DNA of 64,000 bases from Lysinibacillus sphaericus OT4b.31 (GCF_000392615.1 NZ_KB933398.1:1868635-1932634), one strand, 5' to 3'; numbered from the stretch's first letter, positions 1 to 8,236 are shown. Notes: generated from the sequence alone by a model not told the origin. Numbers and translations are program-made.

Positions 1-175
1 AAGTTGTACATCGTTTAATAAATGCATCTACCCCATTATGTTCGAATTGTTTCACCCATTTAAGGATTGCTTTATTATCAGTTCCCAAAGATTTAGCTAT
101 ATCATGGGAACTTCCATTTCCACTTAAGTAACGCTCAACAGCTTGTAATTTATTTTCGGCAGTATATTTGACCAT
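1..175 (-). CDS. IS150-type transposase OrfA (helix-turn-helix), partial
   Basis: This leftward reading frame starts at the ATG complement of 173-175 and runs off the window. The 58 visible residues begin MVKYTAENKLQAVERYL and contain a helix-turn-helix of the IS3/IS150 OrfA type (SSHDIAKSLGTDNKAILKWV). OrfA supplies the DNA-binding part of the transposase and is normally joined to the DDE catalytic OrfB by programmed frameshifting; OrfB would lie further left. The start is preceded on its own strand by GGAGGTGCAG, a good ribosome binding site. Family assignment is confident; whether the element is intact is unknown. Confidence 0.75.
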   Translation of the reverse strand, partial: MVKYTAENKLQAVERYLSGNGSSHDIAKSLGTDNKAILKWVKQFEHNGVDAFIKRCTT

Positions 176-230
176 AGAAAAACTGCACCTCCAATTGTTA
201 GATTGTGTCTAACAATTGGGGCGCAGTTCA
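1..230 (-). mobile_element. IS3 family (IS150-type) insertion sequence, 5' end
   Basis: The left edge holds one end of an insertion sequence. The terminal sequence read leftward from 230 begins TGAACTGCGCCCCAATTG, and 192-220 form a long inverted repeat (CCAATTGTTAGA against TCTAACAATTGG). A transposase OrfA begins just inside it at 175. This layout is usual for IS150-like IS3 elements of Bacillales. The other end lies outside the window, so completeness and target duplication cannot be judged. Confidence 0.7.
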
Positions 231-258
231 AACCTTTTACAATGTAAGAGGTTTTTTT
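231..258 (+). terminator. Intrinsic terminator abutting the IS end
   Basis: A 10-bp hairpin (AACCTTTTAC, loop AAT, GTAAGAGGTT) followed by seven T residues begins at the base after the insertion sequence end. It probably terminated a rightward gene that the IS now separates from it. The rest of 259-551 shows no gene. Confidence 0.55.
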
Positions 259-485
259 ATTTGTTATAATTCAGTTTTTTAATAATTACATAAAGGCTTC
301 ACATACAGTTATCCTGGTAAAGTGAAAGTTGGGGGGAAAACCAAGAAGATTTGGCGGGTCAATGTATTACTATATTTTCTTTTTGTTACTATTACTCAGA
401 GATTTCTTTTTAACATGAGGCCTGTTCAGTGTAGCTTTCAATTCTCTATAAAGCATTTAAAAAACTAATCCCCAAAAAAATTTTG

Positions 486-537
486 TCAAATGAATGTAAC
501 ATTCTTGTTTTAAGATACAAGAAATTAAATCATTTGA
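486..537. promoter_or_regulatory. Nested inverted repeats upstream of the glucosaminidase
   Basis: TCAAATGA (486-493) pairs with TCATTTGA (530-537), and inside it TTCTTGT (502-508) pairs with ACAAGAA (517-523). This makes a two-step cruciform or RNA stem about 14 bases before the glucosaminidase start. It has no T tract, so it is not a simple terminator. It could be an operator for the downstream response regulator or an mRNA-stabilising leader; the sequence does not decide. Confidence 0.35.
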
Positions 538-551
538 AACGAGGTTCAACA

Positions 552-1121
552 ATGAAAATAATTAAATTTAAAAAAGCTTCACTAATTCTACTAGCAGTCG
601 TGTTAGGTATACTATCTGTTTTTTGTATGATGAGACTTTTATTAAAAGATAGTAGAGAGGAAATCCATTTTATAGATGACATTGGACCAATAGCTGTGGA
701 AATAAACCAACAAACAGGTGGCATATTTCCTAGTGTAACGATAGCACAGGCTATTTTAGAATCGAATTTTGGCAAAAGTGAATTGGCTGTAAACGCAAAT
801 AACCTTTTTGGCATAAAAGGACGGTATCAAGGAAAGTCTGTAAAAATGCCTACGATTGAATATAAGAATAATAAAAGTTATACAATAGAAGCTGAATTTA
901 GAGCTTATCCAGATTGGAAAAATGCGTTAATTGACCATAGTAAATTAATTTTAGAGGGAACGAGTTGGAATGAACAACAATATTATGAGGTACTTGCTGC
1001 AACAAATTATCAAGAGGCAGCCTATGCATTGAAAAAAAGCCACTATTCCACAGATCCTTTGTATCCCGAAAAATTAATTGCTATTATCGAACAGTATAAT
1101 TTAGGGAAATATGACAAGTAG
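552..1121 (+). CDS. Membrane-anchored N-acetylglucosaminidase (GH73, LytG/FlgJ-like)
   Basis: This is a 189-residue peptidoglycan hydrolase expected to cleave glycan strands outside the membrane. Residues 9-27 form one hydrophobic segment after a basic N-terminus, so it is an anchored or signal-bearing protein. The rest is a GH73 (glucosaminidase) domain with the family's catalytic-glutamate motif AILESNFGKS, then NNLFGIKG, then a late tyrosine-rich region (NYQEAAYALKKSHYSTDP). The start at 552 is chosen over in-frame codons from 483 because GAGG lies just upstream of it and the hydrophobic anchor follows directly. It is followed after 12 bases by a response regulator, suggesting one operon in which the two-component pair responds to or controls cell-wall turnover. 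Family is confident, physiological role is inference. Confidence 0.85.
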   Translation: MKIIKFKKASLILLAVVLGILSVFCMMRLLLKDSREEIHFIDDIGPIAVEINQQTGGIFPSVTIAQAILESNFGKSELAVNANNLFGIKGRYQGKSVKMPTIEYKNNKSYTIEAEFRAYPDWKNALIDHSKLILEGTSWNEQQYYEVLAATNYQEAAYALKKSHYSTDPLYPEKLIAIIEQYNLGKYDK

Positions 1122-1133
1122 GAGTTAGATAAA

Positions 1134-1772
1134 ATGAATATCCTTATTGCAGATGATGAACTAGACATGTTAAAGATTTTGCAGAGCTATTTTCAAAGGG
1201 AAGGATTTACGGTATTTACTGCTACAAATGGAGCAGAGGCCCTTGATATTTTCTATCATGAAAAAATTGATTTGGCCATTTTGGATTGGATGATGCCAGA
1301 AAAAGATGGCATTACAGTTTGTCGCGAGATGAAGGAGACACAAAAAATTAAAGTATTAATTCTAACGGCTAGAGACACAGGAGAAGATGAATACCTTGCT
1401 CTATCTGATGGTGCAGATGATTATGTAAATAAACCATTTTATCCACAGGTGTTAATTATGAGAGTGAAAAAATTACTGCAAATGGAATCCGTTCAACGAC
1501 TAAATGATGTTTCATTCGATATCTCAAGCCAACGCGTTTGGCGAGAGGGAAAAGAATTAGATTTAACAAAAACTGAATTCCAACTTTTACGTGTATTTAG
1601 TCAAAATAGAAGACAAATATTAACTAGAGATCAACTGCTAGATTTGGTCTGGGGTATGGATTATATGGGTGATCCACGAACGGTAGACACACATATTCGG
1701 CGCCTGCGGGAAAAAATTGGAGAGGATATTATCCAAACGCATCGAGGTGTTGGATATAGTACAAGCGAATGA
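1134..1772 (+). CDS. OmpR/PhoB-family response regulator
   Basis: This 212-residue regulator has a receiver domain (about 1-115) and a winged-helix DNA-binding domain (about 125-210). The acidic pocket is DDE at 7-9, the phospho-acceptor is Asp51 (LAILDWMMPEKDG), followed by the conserved Thr (LILTAR) and Lys in VNKPF. The effector domain shows the OmpR signature ending DTHIRRLREKI and HRGVGY. The start has GGAG nine bases upstream. Its stop overlaps the start of the sensor kinase (ATGA), so the two are translationally coupled. Its regulon is unknown; the glucosaminidase just upstream is the obvious candidate. Confidence 0.92.
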   Translation: MNILIADDELDMLKILQSYFQREGFTVFTATNGAEALDIFYHEKIDLAILDWMMPEKDGITVCREMKETQKIKVLILTARDTGEDEYLALSDGADDYVNKPFYPQVLIMRVKKLLQMESVQRLNDVSFDISSQRVWREGKELDLTKTEFQLLRVFSQNRRQILTRDQLLDLVWGMDYMGDPRTVDTHIRRLREKIGEDIIQTHRGVGYSTSE

Positions 1773-3103
1773 AACATAAAATTGGAACAAAATTGACTAT
1801 TTATATCACGCTTGTTGTAATCATCACTTTTAGCATTTCTCTTGTGGTGAGCCAGTTTTTTCTACCAAAATTTTATCTCTATCAATTGAACCAAAAAGTA
1901 ACGAATGCTTTGGTCGCTTATCAGAATTATGATGATGAAAGCTTGGTGGAGCGTCAATTTGATGTAACGATACTTTCAGTATCGCTTGATGATAATATAA
2001 ATGACCTTAATGAAAACTTAAAACAACAACTGTCAAGAGAACATATTGCCCTTAATAAATTTTGGGTTTCTCATGAAGTATTACAAAAAGTGGCTGAAGA
2101 TAAAATTGTGGGCAAGCTTTATGATCAAGGGAAACAAAAGTCTAGTTTTATTGTGCATTATGCAAAAGAAGGTAACCAGCTAATGATGATTGGGTCCTCT
2201 ATGGCTAAATTTACTGACATTGCTTATTTTATTAATCGATTTAACCTAATTCTTTTAGCCATTAGTATATTCGTGATTATGGTAGTTACAGCCATTCTAT
2301 CTCGAAAACTAACAAGTCCGCTAAATGAACTTAAAAAAGTGGCAAAAGAAATTGGGGAGTTGGATTTTAAGCAGGCTGAAATTCGAACAGGTGATGAAAT
2401 CGAGGAACTTGCGAGAAGTATCAATAAAATGAGTAAGGCACTTGAATCAGCGCAACAGATATTAACAAAACGCAACATTGATTTAAAGCAATTTATGATA
2501 GGTTTAACACATGAGCTTAAAACGCCTCTTGCCCTGATAAAGGTGTATTCGAGTGGAATAAAAGACGGTTTAGATGATGGGACTTATCTAACAGTTATTA
2601 ATAAGCAAGTTGATAGAATGGAAAAAATAATTACAGATATGCTTTATTTTGCTAAAACGGAAGAAAACGATTCTAAAAAAACCAGTTTTGATTTAATTGA
2701 GTTAATACAAGAGATAGTGAATAGTTATCAACCGATACAAGGGGATAAAATAATTCAACTTAAAACGGATGCTACTGAATTCATACTGAAGGCAGAGCAG
2801 GAAAAAGTCCATTTTATTTTAGAGAATATGATTAGTAATGCAGTAAAATACACTTCAGGAGATGATATAGATATTTCCCTTGAAGAAAATGGCGTGTTTG
2901 AAATTAGTAATGCTACAACTCTTATTGATATTTCTAGAATATGGCTGCCTTTTTATGTCGGAGAAAGTTCTCGTGACAAGCATTTTTCAGGTACTGGGCT
3001 TGGACTTGCAACCGTTAAAAGTCTTGCAGAGCAATTAGGCTATTCTGCTGAAGCTACACTCGCAAACGGAAAAATAACTTTTAAAATAGGATTTATCGAA
3101 TGA
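1769..3103 (+). CDS. Membrane sensor histidine kinase, partner of the preceding regulator
   Basis: This 444-residue kinase has transmembrane segments at about 10-32 and 156-177 flanking an extracellular sensor of roughly 120 residues. A HAMP linker follows (180-230), then a HisKA domain with the phospho-acceptor His248 in GLTHELKTPLAL, and a HATPase_c domain with an N-box (ENMISNAVKY) and a G2 box (GTGLGLA). The G1 box is poorly conserved: where DxGxG is expected I see a stretch around FEISNA, so ATP binding may be atypical. The ATG at 1769 overlaps the regulator's stop codon. The ligand cannot be read from the sequence. Confidence 0.9.
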   Translation: MKHKIGTKLTIYITLVVIITFSISLVVSQFFLPKFYLYQLNQKVTNALVAYQNYDDESLVERQFDVTILSVSLDDNINDLNENLKQQLSREHIALNKFWVSHEVLQKVAEDKIVGKLYDQGKQKSSFIVHYAKEGNQLMMIGSSMAKFTDIAYFINRFNLILLAISIFVIMVVTAILSRKLTSPLNELKKVAKEIGELDFKQAEIRTGDEIEELARSINKMSKALESAQQILTKRNIDLKQFMIGLTHELKTPLALIKVYSSGIKDGLDDGTYLTVINKQVDRMEKIITDMLYFAKTEENDSKKTSFDLIELIQEIVNSYQPIQGDKIIQLKTDATEFILKAEQEKVHFILENMISNAVKYTSGDDIDISLEENGVFEISNATTLIDISRIWLPFYVGESSRDKHFSGTGLGLATVKSLAEQLGYSAEATLANGKITFKIGFIE

Positions 3104-3164
3104 TATGAGTATTGATTTAACGAGGGTTTTCGTTAATCAGTCTAAGCTCATTTCAGATTGATGA

Positions 3165-3204
3165 CAAAAGGTATTCGAAATAATCACATTGCGAATACCT
3201 TTTG
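3165..3204. repeat. Palindrome sharing a motif with 25691-25730
   Basis: CAAAAGGTATTCG pairs with CGAATACCTTTTG around a short loop. The same palindrome occurs inverted at 25691-25730, each time about 100-130 bases from a GCGCAGGCGGCGAC-type repeat, so the two parts form one composite element. It may double as a terminator for the kinase gene ending at 3103, since T-rich sequence follows. Confidence 0.6.
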
Positions 3205-3300
3205 AAACAATTTTTGTATCCCTCGTAAGGTTTTTCAACATATACCATGCCTTCTTTGGCACCCGCAAAGACAGGTTCATTCTAGCCATCACCGCAATTA

Positions 3301-3455
3301 TTTATAGACGTACACTAGTTGATTGGAGCGCAGGCGGCGACTTCTGCAAAGAATAGCATGGAATGAAGGCCCCGCAGAAGCGAAGTGACGAGGAGACTGA
3401 AGCCATGCCTGCGAAAAGCGTCCGCCATAGTAGAAAGCAACGGGCTCATATAGAT
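3301..3455 (+). repeat. Bacillaceae-type intergenic repeat (GCGCAGGCGGCGAC family), copy 1
   Basis: This GC-richer element reads TTGATTGGAGCGCAGGCGGC, then CCCCGCAGAAGCGAAG, then GCGTCCGCC, against an AT-rich background. A near-identical copy lies inverted at 25504-25660, a short copy at 3670-3735 and a diverged inverted copy at 22050-22195. Elements of this type are, to my knowledge, common between genes in Bacillaceae, with no settled function. The 730-base gap from 3104 to 3834 otherwise holds no gene. Confidence 0.7.
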
Positions 3456-3669
3456 GCTTCTATGTTGAAAAGAAAAGAGACTGTAAACATTAAGTATTTT
3501 CGAGACCTGATATGCTACTAATGGATAGATAAAATTAAGATCAATAGCAGCTTACAATTTGCGTACGAAATGGTCTTCAGGCACTATTTGGTCCATTGTC
3601 AGCACTTCTAATTGTTGTCGTTCATTATTTATATTTCTTCATCCTATCCATCATCTTAATAACCCCCGT

Positions 3670-3735
3670 ATACTTGTTGATTGGAGCGCAGGCGGTGACT
3701 TCTGCAAAGAAAAGCATGGTCTGAAGGCCCCGAGG
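3670..3735 (+). repeat. Partial copy of the GCGCAGGCGGCGAC intergenic repeat
   Basis: TTGTTGATTGGAGCGCAGGC through AAGGCCCCGAGG repeats the first half of the element at 3301-3455 in the same direction, then stops abruptly. It looks like a truncated copy. An open frame crossing it is not a gene. Confidence 0.6.
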
Positions 3736-3772
3736 ATGTAGATATGTTAAATCGATTTACTAGTTTGTTACA

Positions 3773-3801
3773 TTGAACACACTTTTTGTTTTTGCTATAG
3801 T
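3773..3801 (+). promoter_or_regulatory. Candidate sigma-A promoter of eutW
   Basis: TTGAAC (3773-3778) and TATAGT (3796-3801) are spaced by 17 bases and lie 33 bases before the eutW start. Both boxes match the vegetative consensus at most positions. Confidence 0.6.
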
Positions 3802-3834
3802 GTTTGAAAACTAGAAAAAGGGGACGTATAGGTC

Positions 3835-4902
3835 ATGAAAGAAATTTTAGACTTAAACCACTTAACCGGTTTATCAAATGAACAGTGTGAAATTATTTTA
3901 GTTGCGGCTCAGAACCTGCAGATAATAGCTGACCTTTCTCAAGCAGATATATTTATTAATTGTCTGTTGAAAAAAGACAATGCATCTTTAGTTGTAGCTG
4001 AAGCAAAACCTACTACGACGCCTACTTTGTATAAAAAAAGTATGTTAGGGCATATAGCATTTGAAGAAACGGAACCAGGTGTAATATTTAGTTTAAAAAC
4101 TGGCAAACTAATTTTTAAATCAAGAGGGATAACGGAGGAGCGTGGAATCATGCAACAAGACATTATTCCTATAAAAGACCTGGGTGGGGAGACCATTGCC
4201 GTGTTAATTAAAGAAAGGGATATCTCCCAAGAAGTACAGAACGAAAAAAATATGGAGCAACTTATAAATGCGACCAATAGTGAGGAAAAGCAAAGTGTAT
4301 TTCAAGCCATTGTTGTTCAGGAAATCCATCACCGCGTCAAAAACAATTTGCAAGTTATTTCTAGTTTACTGCGATTACAAATGCAACGGTGTCATTCGGT
4401 GGAAGTAACGGAGGTATTTCATGACAGTATATCGCGTATATCCAGTATGGCTTTGGTTCATGATTATTTGGCACAGCGCGGCATTGAGGAAGCAGATATT
4501 AAATTTTTAATACAACAAATTTCTACATTGCTAGTCTCTTCATCCATTATTCCAGGTCAAGATATTGCTGTGTCTGTTGAAGGAGAATCGGTATTCTGTT
4601 CTCCCGAGAAAGCAACAGCTGTTGCACTGATTGTCAATGAGTTGGTTCAAAATAGCATAAAACATGCTTTTCCTGCGTTGAATCGCGGGAATATTGAAAT
4701 AATTTTAAGGCAACGAAAACAAATGGCCACTATTATCGTAATGGACGATGGATGTGGGATAGGAGATTCTTTTTCCACAGGCGATATGTCTTCTTTAGGA
4801 TTACATCTTGTGAATATGTTAGTGGAAGAGAGGTTGCAAGGGGTTCTGTCATTCCCACTGTCCGACAAAGGCACAAAAGTTTCGATAACCTTTCCGATTT
4901 AA
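3835..4902 (+). CDS. eutW: Ethanolamine-sensing histidine kinase EutW
   Basis: This cytosolic 355-residue kinase has no membrane segment. An N-terminal sensing region (about 1-135) is followed by a HisKA_2-type dimerisation domain with the motif EIHHRVKNNLQV (His165/166) and a HATPase domain with an N-box (NELVQNSIKHAF), DDGCGIG and SLGLHLV. This is the layout of EutW, which in Enterococcus and Listeria autophosphorylates with ethanolamine and passes phosphate to the antiterminator EutV. Its place beside eutB-eutC supports the assignment. Here it is separated from eutV by the lyase genes rather than adjacent to it. The start follows AAGGGG by 12 bases, somewhat long. Confidence 0.85.
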   Translation: MKEILDLNHLTGLSNEQCEIILVAAQNLQIIADLSQADIFINCLLKKDNASLVVAEAKPTTTPTLYKKSMLGHIAFEETEPGVIFSLKTGKLIFKSRGITEERGIMQQDIIPIKDLGGETIAVLIKERDISQEVQNEKNMEQLINATNSEEKQSVFQAIVVQEIHHRVKNNLQVISSLLRLQMQRCHSVEVTEVFHDSISRISSMALVHDYLAQRGIEEADIKFLIQQISTLLVSSSIIPGQDIAVSVEGESVFCSPEKATAVALIVNELVQNSIKHAFPALNRGNIEIILRQRKQMATIIVMDDGCGIGDSFSTGDMSSLGLHLVNMLVEERLQGVLSFPLSDKGTKVSITFPI

Positions 4903-5136
4903 TAGCTATCAACGTTAGTTAATACGATCAGTTAAAATAAATTAGTAGTAGCTACTAGTGAAACTAATTCATTGTAGCGTAGAGAATTCAAAGCAAGTCA
5001 CCCCAAAGAAATTTAGTTGTACAAGATTTCGAGGAAGCTTTTGTCTTGTCCGTAGCGAGCAATTCGAGCGGAAATGAGCAGAAAAGGATTGAGCTCTAAT
5101 CTAACAGGTATTTATTTTCGAAAAGAGGAAGCTCTC

Positions 5137-5166
5137 TTTACAAAATCCTTACGAATAGTGTAAAAT
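5137..5166 (+). promoter_or_regulatory. Candidate promoter of eutB
   Basis: TTTACA (5137-5142) and TAAAAT (5161-5166) are spaced by 18 bases. Transcription would begin near 5173, immediately before the hairpin/terminator leader. The rest of 4903-5136 shows no gene and no cobalamin-riboswitch core. Confidence 0.5.
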
Positions 5167-5183
5167 GAACCAAAATAATATTT

Positions 5184-5249
5184 GAGGCAAAGGCGCCTTT
5201 CACGCCTGAAGAAAATTTCTTCAGGGAATTGTGAAAGCGCTTTTTTTTT
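5184..5249 (+). promoter_or_regulatory. eutB leader: ANTAR-type hexaloop hairpin overlapping a terminator
   Basis: A small hairpin AGGC-AAAGGC-GCCT (5185-5198) has a six-base loop with A at position 1 and G at position 4, the signature of hairpins bound by ANTAR antiterminators such as EutV. Its 3' arm is also part of the 5' arm of a large terminator: CTTTCAC (5197-5203) pairs with GTGAAAG (5231-5237), capped by an inner stem 5205-5225 and followed by nine T residues. The two structures are mutually exclusive, as required for antitermination. A weaker upstream hairpin at 5171-5184 has loop ATAATA, lacking the G, so the usual second hairpin is doubtful. Confidence 0.6.
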
Positions 5250-5286
5250 CGTTAATCGCAATCTTTAACATAAAAAGGGGTGTTAA

Positions 5287-6651
5287 ATGATGAAATTGTC
5301 CTGTGTTGTAAAAGGAACTCACTATACGTTTTCGTCGGTAAGGGAGGTACTTGCAAAAGCAAGTGAAATGAAATCTGGGGACGTGATGGCGCGTATAGCA
5401 GCACAATCATCCCTAGAGCGTATGGCAGCAAAAGTAGTACTTAGTGAGATGCAGCTGAAAGAGATTTATGAGAATCCGGTTATTCCATATGAGTTAGATG
5501 AAGTAACACGCTTGATTTATGATGATATTAGCGACACGATCTACAAAGATATTCAAAATTGGACAGTTGGAGAACTGCGAAATTATATCTTGTCATCTGA
5601 TACAGGTGCGTATCAATTATTAAGGCTTTCGAGGGGATTGACGAGTGAAATGATATCAGCTGTTGCCAAGCTTATGTCAAGCATTGATCTTGTTCTTGCA
5701 TCCCAGAAAATGAAATATCAAGCACATTGTAATACTACAATAGGGGAGCCTGGCCGCTTGGCATTTCGTTGTCAGCCAAATCATCCAAATGATGTTCCAG
5801 AAGGAATTTTGTATTCAATTAAAGAAGGGTTATCCTACGGAGCAGGTGATGCGGTTATTGGTATTAATCCGAATGTAGATACGGTTGAATCCGTGAAAAG
5901 TCTTTTGACAATCTCACATGAATTTATTGAGAAATGGCAAATCCCAACGCAAAATTGTGTTTTGGCCCATATCACAACACAAATGGAAGCACTAAAACAG
6001 GGGGCACCTATCGCCCTTATGTTTCAAAGTTTAGCAGGCACACAAAAAGGCAACGAAGCATTCGGTATATCGAAAAAAATTCTTGATGAGGGATATGAGA
6101 TGATGGCTCGTTATGGTACATCAACAGGCCCGAACTTTATGTATTTTGAAACAGGCCAAGGTTCGGAGGTATCTTTAAATGCCGACTATGGTGTAGATAT
6201 GCAAACGCTTGAATCAAGAAGCTACGGCTATGCACGCCACTGGAAACCTTTCATGGTCAATACTGTTTCCGGCTTTATAGGACCGGAGACACTGTATGAT
6301 GGTCGCCAATTAATTAGAGCGGATTTGGAAGATGGGTTTATGGGGAAATTGCATGGCTTGCCAATGGGAATTGCGCCCACTTACACAAATCATATGAATG
6401 CCGATCAAAATGATCAGGAAGTGGCAGGAATAATAACAGCAGTTGCAGGCGCGAATTTTTATATGGGCGTACCAGGTGGGGATGATGTTATGCTTAATTA
6501 TCAAGATACAAGCTATCACGATGATGCTAGCTTACGCGAGATTCTAGGACTCCGACCACTTCGAGAATTTGAAAAATGGCTGGAAAAAATGGACCTGATG
6601 GAAAATGGCAAGCTAACAAAACGTGCGGGAGACTTATCAATTTTTGATTAA
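5287..6651 (+). CDS. eutB: Ethanolamine ammonia-lyase large subunit EutB
   Basis: This 454-residue protein is the catalytic (alpha) subunit of adenosylcobalamin-dependent ethanolamine ammonia-lyase, which converts ethanolamine to acetaldehyde and ammonia. Length and sequence fit EutB over the whole chain: the TIM-barrel segments CNTTIGEPGRLAFRCQPNHP, AGDAVIGINPN, GTSTGPNFMYFETGQGSE, TYTNHMNADQ and PGGDDVMLNYQDTS are characteristic. It starts at 5287 (a second ATG follows directly) after AAGGGG, and is followed by eutC after 15 bases. The gene sits behind a hairpin/terminator leader, so expression probably depends on readthrough. No shell proteins or aldehyde dehydrogenase genes accompany it here. 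Confidence 0.97.
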   Translation: MMKLSCVVKGTHYTFSSVREVLAKASEMKSGDVMARIAAQSSLERMAAKVVLSEMQLKEIYENPVIPYELDEVTRLIYDDISDTIYKDIQNWTVGELRNYILSSDTGAYQLLRLSRGLTSEMISAVAKLMSSIDLVLASQKMKYQAHCNTTIGEPGRLAFRCQPNHPNDVPEGILYSIKEGLSYGAGDAVIGINPNVDTVESVKSLLTISHEFIEKWQIPTQNCVLAHITTQMEALKQGAPIALMFQSLAGTQKGNEAFGISKKILDEGYEMMARYGTSTGPNFMYFETGQGSEVSLNADYGVDMQTLESRSYGYARHWKPFMVNTVSGFIGPETLYDGRQLIRADLEDGFMGKLHGLPMGIAPTYTNHMNADQNDQEVAGIITAVAGANFYMGVPGGDDVMLNYQDTSYHDDASLREILGLRPLREFEKWLEKMDLMENGKLTKRAGDLSIFD

Positions 6652-6666
6652 GGGAAGGGGGATACA

Positions 6667-7524
6667 ATGAATATTCAAGAAATTGTTCAAAGAGTAGTAG
6701 AAGAAGTACAGAAAAACTTGAATTTGCCAAATGCCAATAGCCATCAAAGAACGGAAGAGATAATAGATTTTCCAGAAAAACGGATAAATGGCGTTGTAGA
6801 ACCGCATAATGCTGCATCTATTGAGCGAGCACAAAGTATTACACCTGCCCGTATAGGTATTGGTCGAACTGGCACCCGCATGTTGACAACAAGCTATTTA
6901 CAATTTTTAATTGATCATGCAGCTGCACAGGATGCTGTATCAAGAGGTGTAAGTGATGATTTTCTTCGGGAGATAGGGTTGCATAAGCTGGAGACAAATG
7001 CTCGTGATATGCAATCTTACTTAATGGATTTAGATTCTGGTCGAAAGCTGTCAGATGAATCGGTTAAGTTTCTTGATGAAAACGGAGATAAACGAAAAGA
7101 TGTGCAAATTATTGTTTGTGATGGCTTGAGTTCTTCGGCTGTGGAAGCCAATGTAGGTAATTTATTGCCTGCTTTAATACAAGGGTTAAAATTAAAAAAT
7201 ATCAGCGTCGCTAAGCCATTTTTTATTAAGCGAGGACGTGTATGGGTGCAAGACCAAGTAGCTGCTATTGTTGATTGTGACCTAGTGATTTCATTGATTG
7301 GTGAAAGGCCAGGTCTAAATACAGATGAAAGCTTGAGTGCATATATGATATACCGACCTACTGAAAAAACGGTTGAAGCCGATCGGACGGTAATTTCAAA
7401 TATTCATAAAGATGGACTGACACCACTTGAAGCTGGTGCCTATTTATCTGAGTTGATTGAACAAATGCTTCTTGCTAAGTGTACAGGCGTTTCTTTTGCG
7501 CAGCAAAGAAATTTAAACATGTAA
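6667..7524 (+). CDS. eutC: Ethanolamine ammonia-lyase small subunit EutC
   Basis: This 285-residue protein is the small (beta) subunit of ethanolamine ammonia-lyase. With EutB it forms the cobalamin-binding active oligomer. Recognisable EutC blocks include TPARIGIGRTGTRMLTTSYL, FLIDHAAAQDAV, DGLSSSAVEAN, DLVISLIGERPGL and the C-terminal LTPLEAGAYLSELI. The start follows GGGAAGGGGG and lies 15 bases after eutB, so the two are one operon. The N-terminal 60 residues are the variable leader usual for the family. No reactivase gene (eutA) follows; eutV comes 212 bases downstream. Confidence 0.96.
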   Translation: MNIQEIVQRVVEEVQKNLNLPNANSHQRTEEIIDFPEKRINGVVEPHNAASIERAQSITPARIGIGRTGTRMLTTSYLQFLIDHAAAQDAVSRGVSDDFLREIGLHKLETNARDMQSYLMDLDSGRKLSDESVKFLDENGDKRKDVQIIVCDGLSSSAVEANVGNLLPALIQGLKLKNISVAKPFFIKRGRVWVQDQVAAIVDCDLVISLIGERPGLNTDESLSAYMIYRPTEKTVEADRTVISNIHKDGLTPLEAGAYLSELIEQMLLAKCTGVSFAQQRNLNM

Positions 7525-7736
7525 GTAATGACAACATGTACCCTATGTTCGATTTATTTACTATAAATCAAGGAGTTAAGAATCAAACTGTTCCTTTTTG
7601 ATAATGGCAGTAGCGTAACATGAGGTAGGGATTCATGCCGAGCCGTTAAATAGGACTGATTAATTCAAGCAAAACAATGTTGATGACACTAATTATACTA
7701 TAATCATTTTTCTGTTCAGAAAGGTTGTGGTGTTTT

Positions 7737-8201
7737 ATGAAAAAACGGATACTGATTGCTGAAGACGAACCAATTATCAGACTGGACTTGAAAGTAATGC
7801 TTTGGAATCACGGTTATGAGGTAGTCGGAGAAGCAGGAGATGGGGATCGAGCGATTGAACTTGCTTATAAATTAAAACCAGATCTTGTGTTAATGGATAT
7901 AGACATGCCAAAACTAAATGGTTTAAAAGCAAGTGAGGTTATTGGTCGTCAACTGGATATACCAGTGTTGTTGATTACTGCATATAGTCAAAAACAATTT
8001 GTAGAAAAGTCTAAGCAAGATAATGTTATGGGTTATCTAGTGAAACCAGTTTCTGAAGTTAGCTTAATTTCAGCAGTCATCATTGCACTTCAACAAGCTG
8101 AGAGGACACAGAAGCTAAAGCTAACTTTACAACTCACACAAGAACAGATTCAAAAGCGAAAAATGATTGAGCGCGCCAAAGGGCAACTTGATGGAAAGTA
8201 A
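7737..8201 (+). CDS. eutV: Response regulator EutV with its ANTAR domain lost by frameshift
   Basis: The 154-residue product has a complete receiver domain (acidic pair in AEDEP, phospho-acceptor Asp in LVLMDIDMPKLNG, Thr in LLITAYS, Lys in YLVKPV) and the coiled linker typical of EutV. It then stops 12 residues into the RNA-binding ANTAR domain, at RKMIERAKGQLDGK. Removing one base (G8190) restores the expected continuation: ERAKGQLM followed by ESNQLS in the next frame. After that the sequence runs into a terminator instead of the remaining helices, so the domain is both frameshifted and truncated. The protein could still accept phosphate from EutW but should not bind RNA. The ATG at 7737 is preferred over a TTG at 7725 because AGAAAGG ends at 7724. 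Confidence 0.85.
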   Translation: MKKRILIAEDEPIIRLDLKVMLWNHGYEVVGEAGDGDRAIELAYKLKPDLVLMDIDMPKLNGLKASEVIGRQLDIPVLLITAYSQKQFVEKSKQDNVMGYLVKPVSEVSLISAVIIALQQAERTQKLKLTLQLTQEQIQKRKMIERAKGQLDGK

Positions 8202-8236
8202 TCAGCTATCGGGCGACTTGCGGGACCAAAATAGAA

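Noticed and set aside
3559-3741. Rightward open frame of 60 codons
   Set aside because: It runs through a truncated intergenic repeat and has no ribosome binding site.
4903-5136. Cobalamin riboswitch in front of eutB
   Set aside because: No B12-box sequence or matching multi-stem layout could be found.
7567-7602. Possible terminator between eutC and eutV
   Set aside because: AAGGA/TCCTT stem is short with a long loop; too weak to call.
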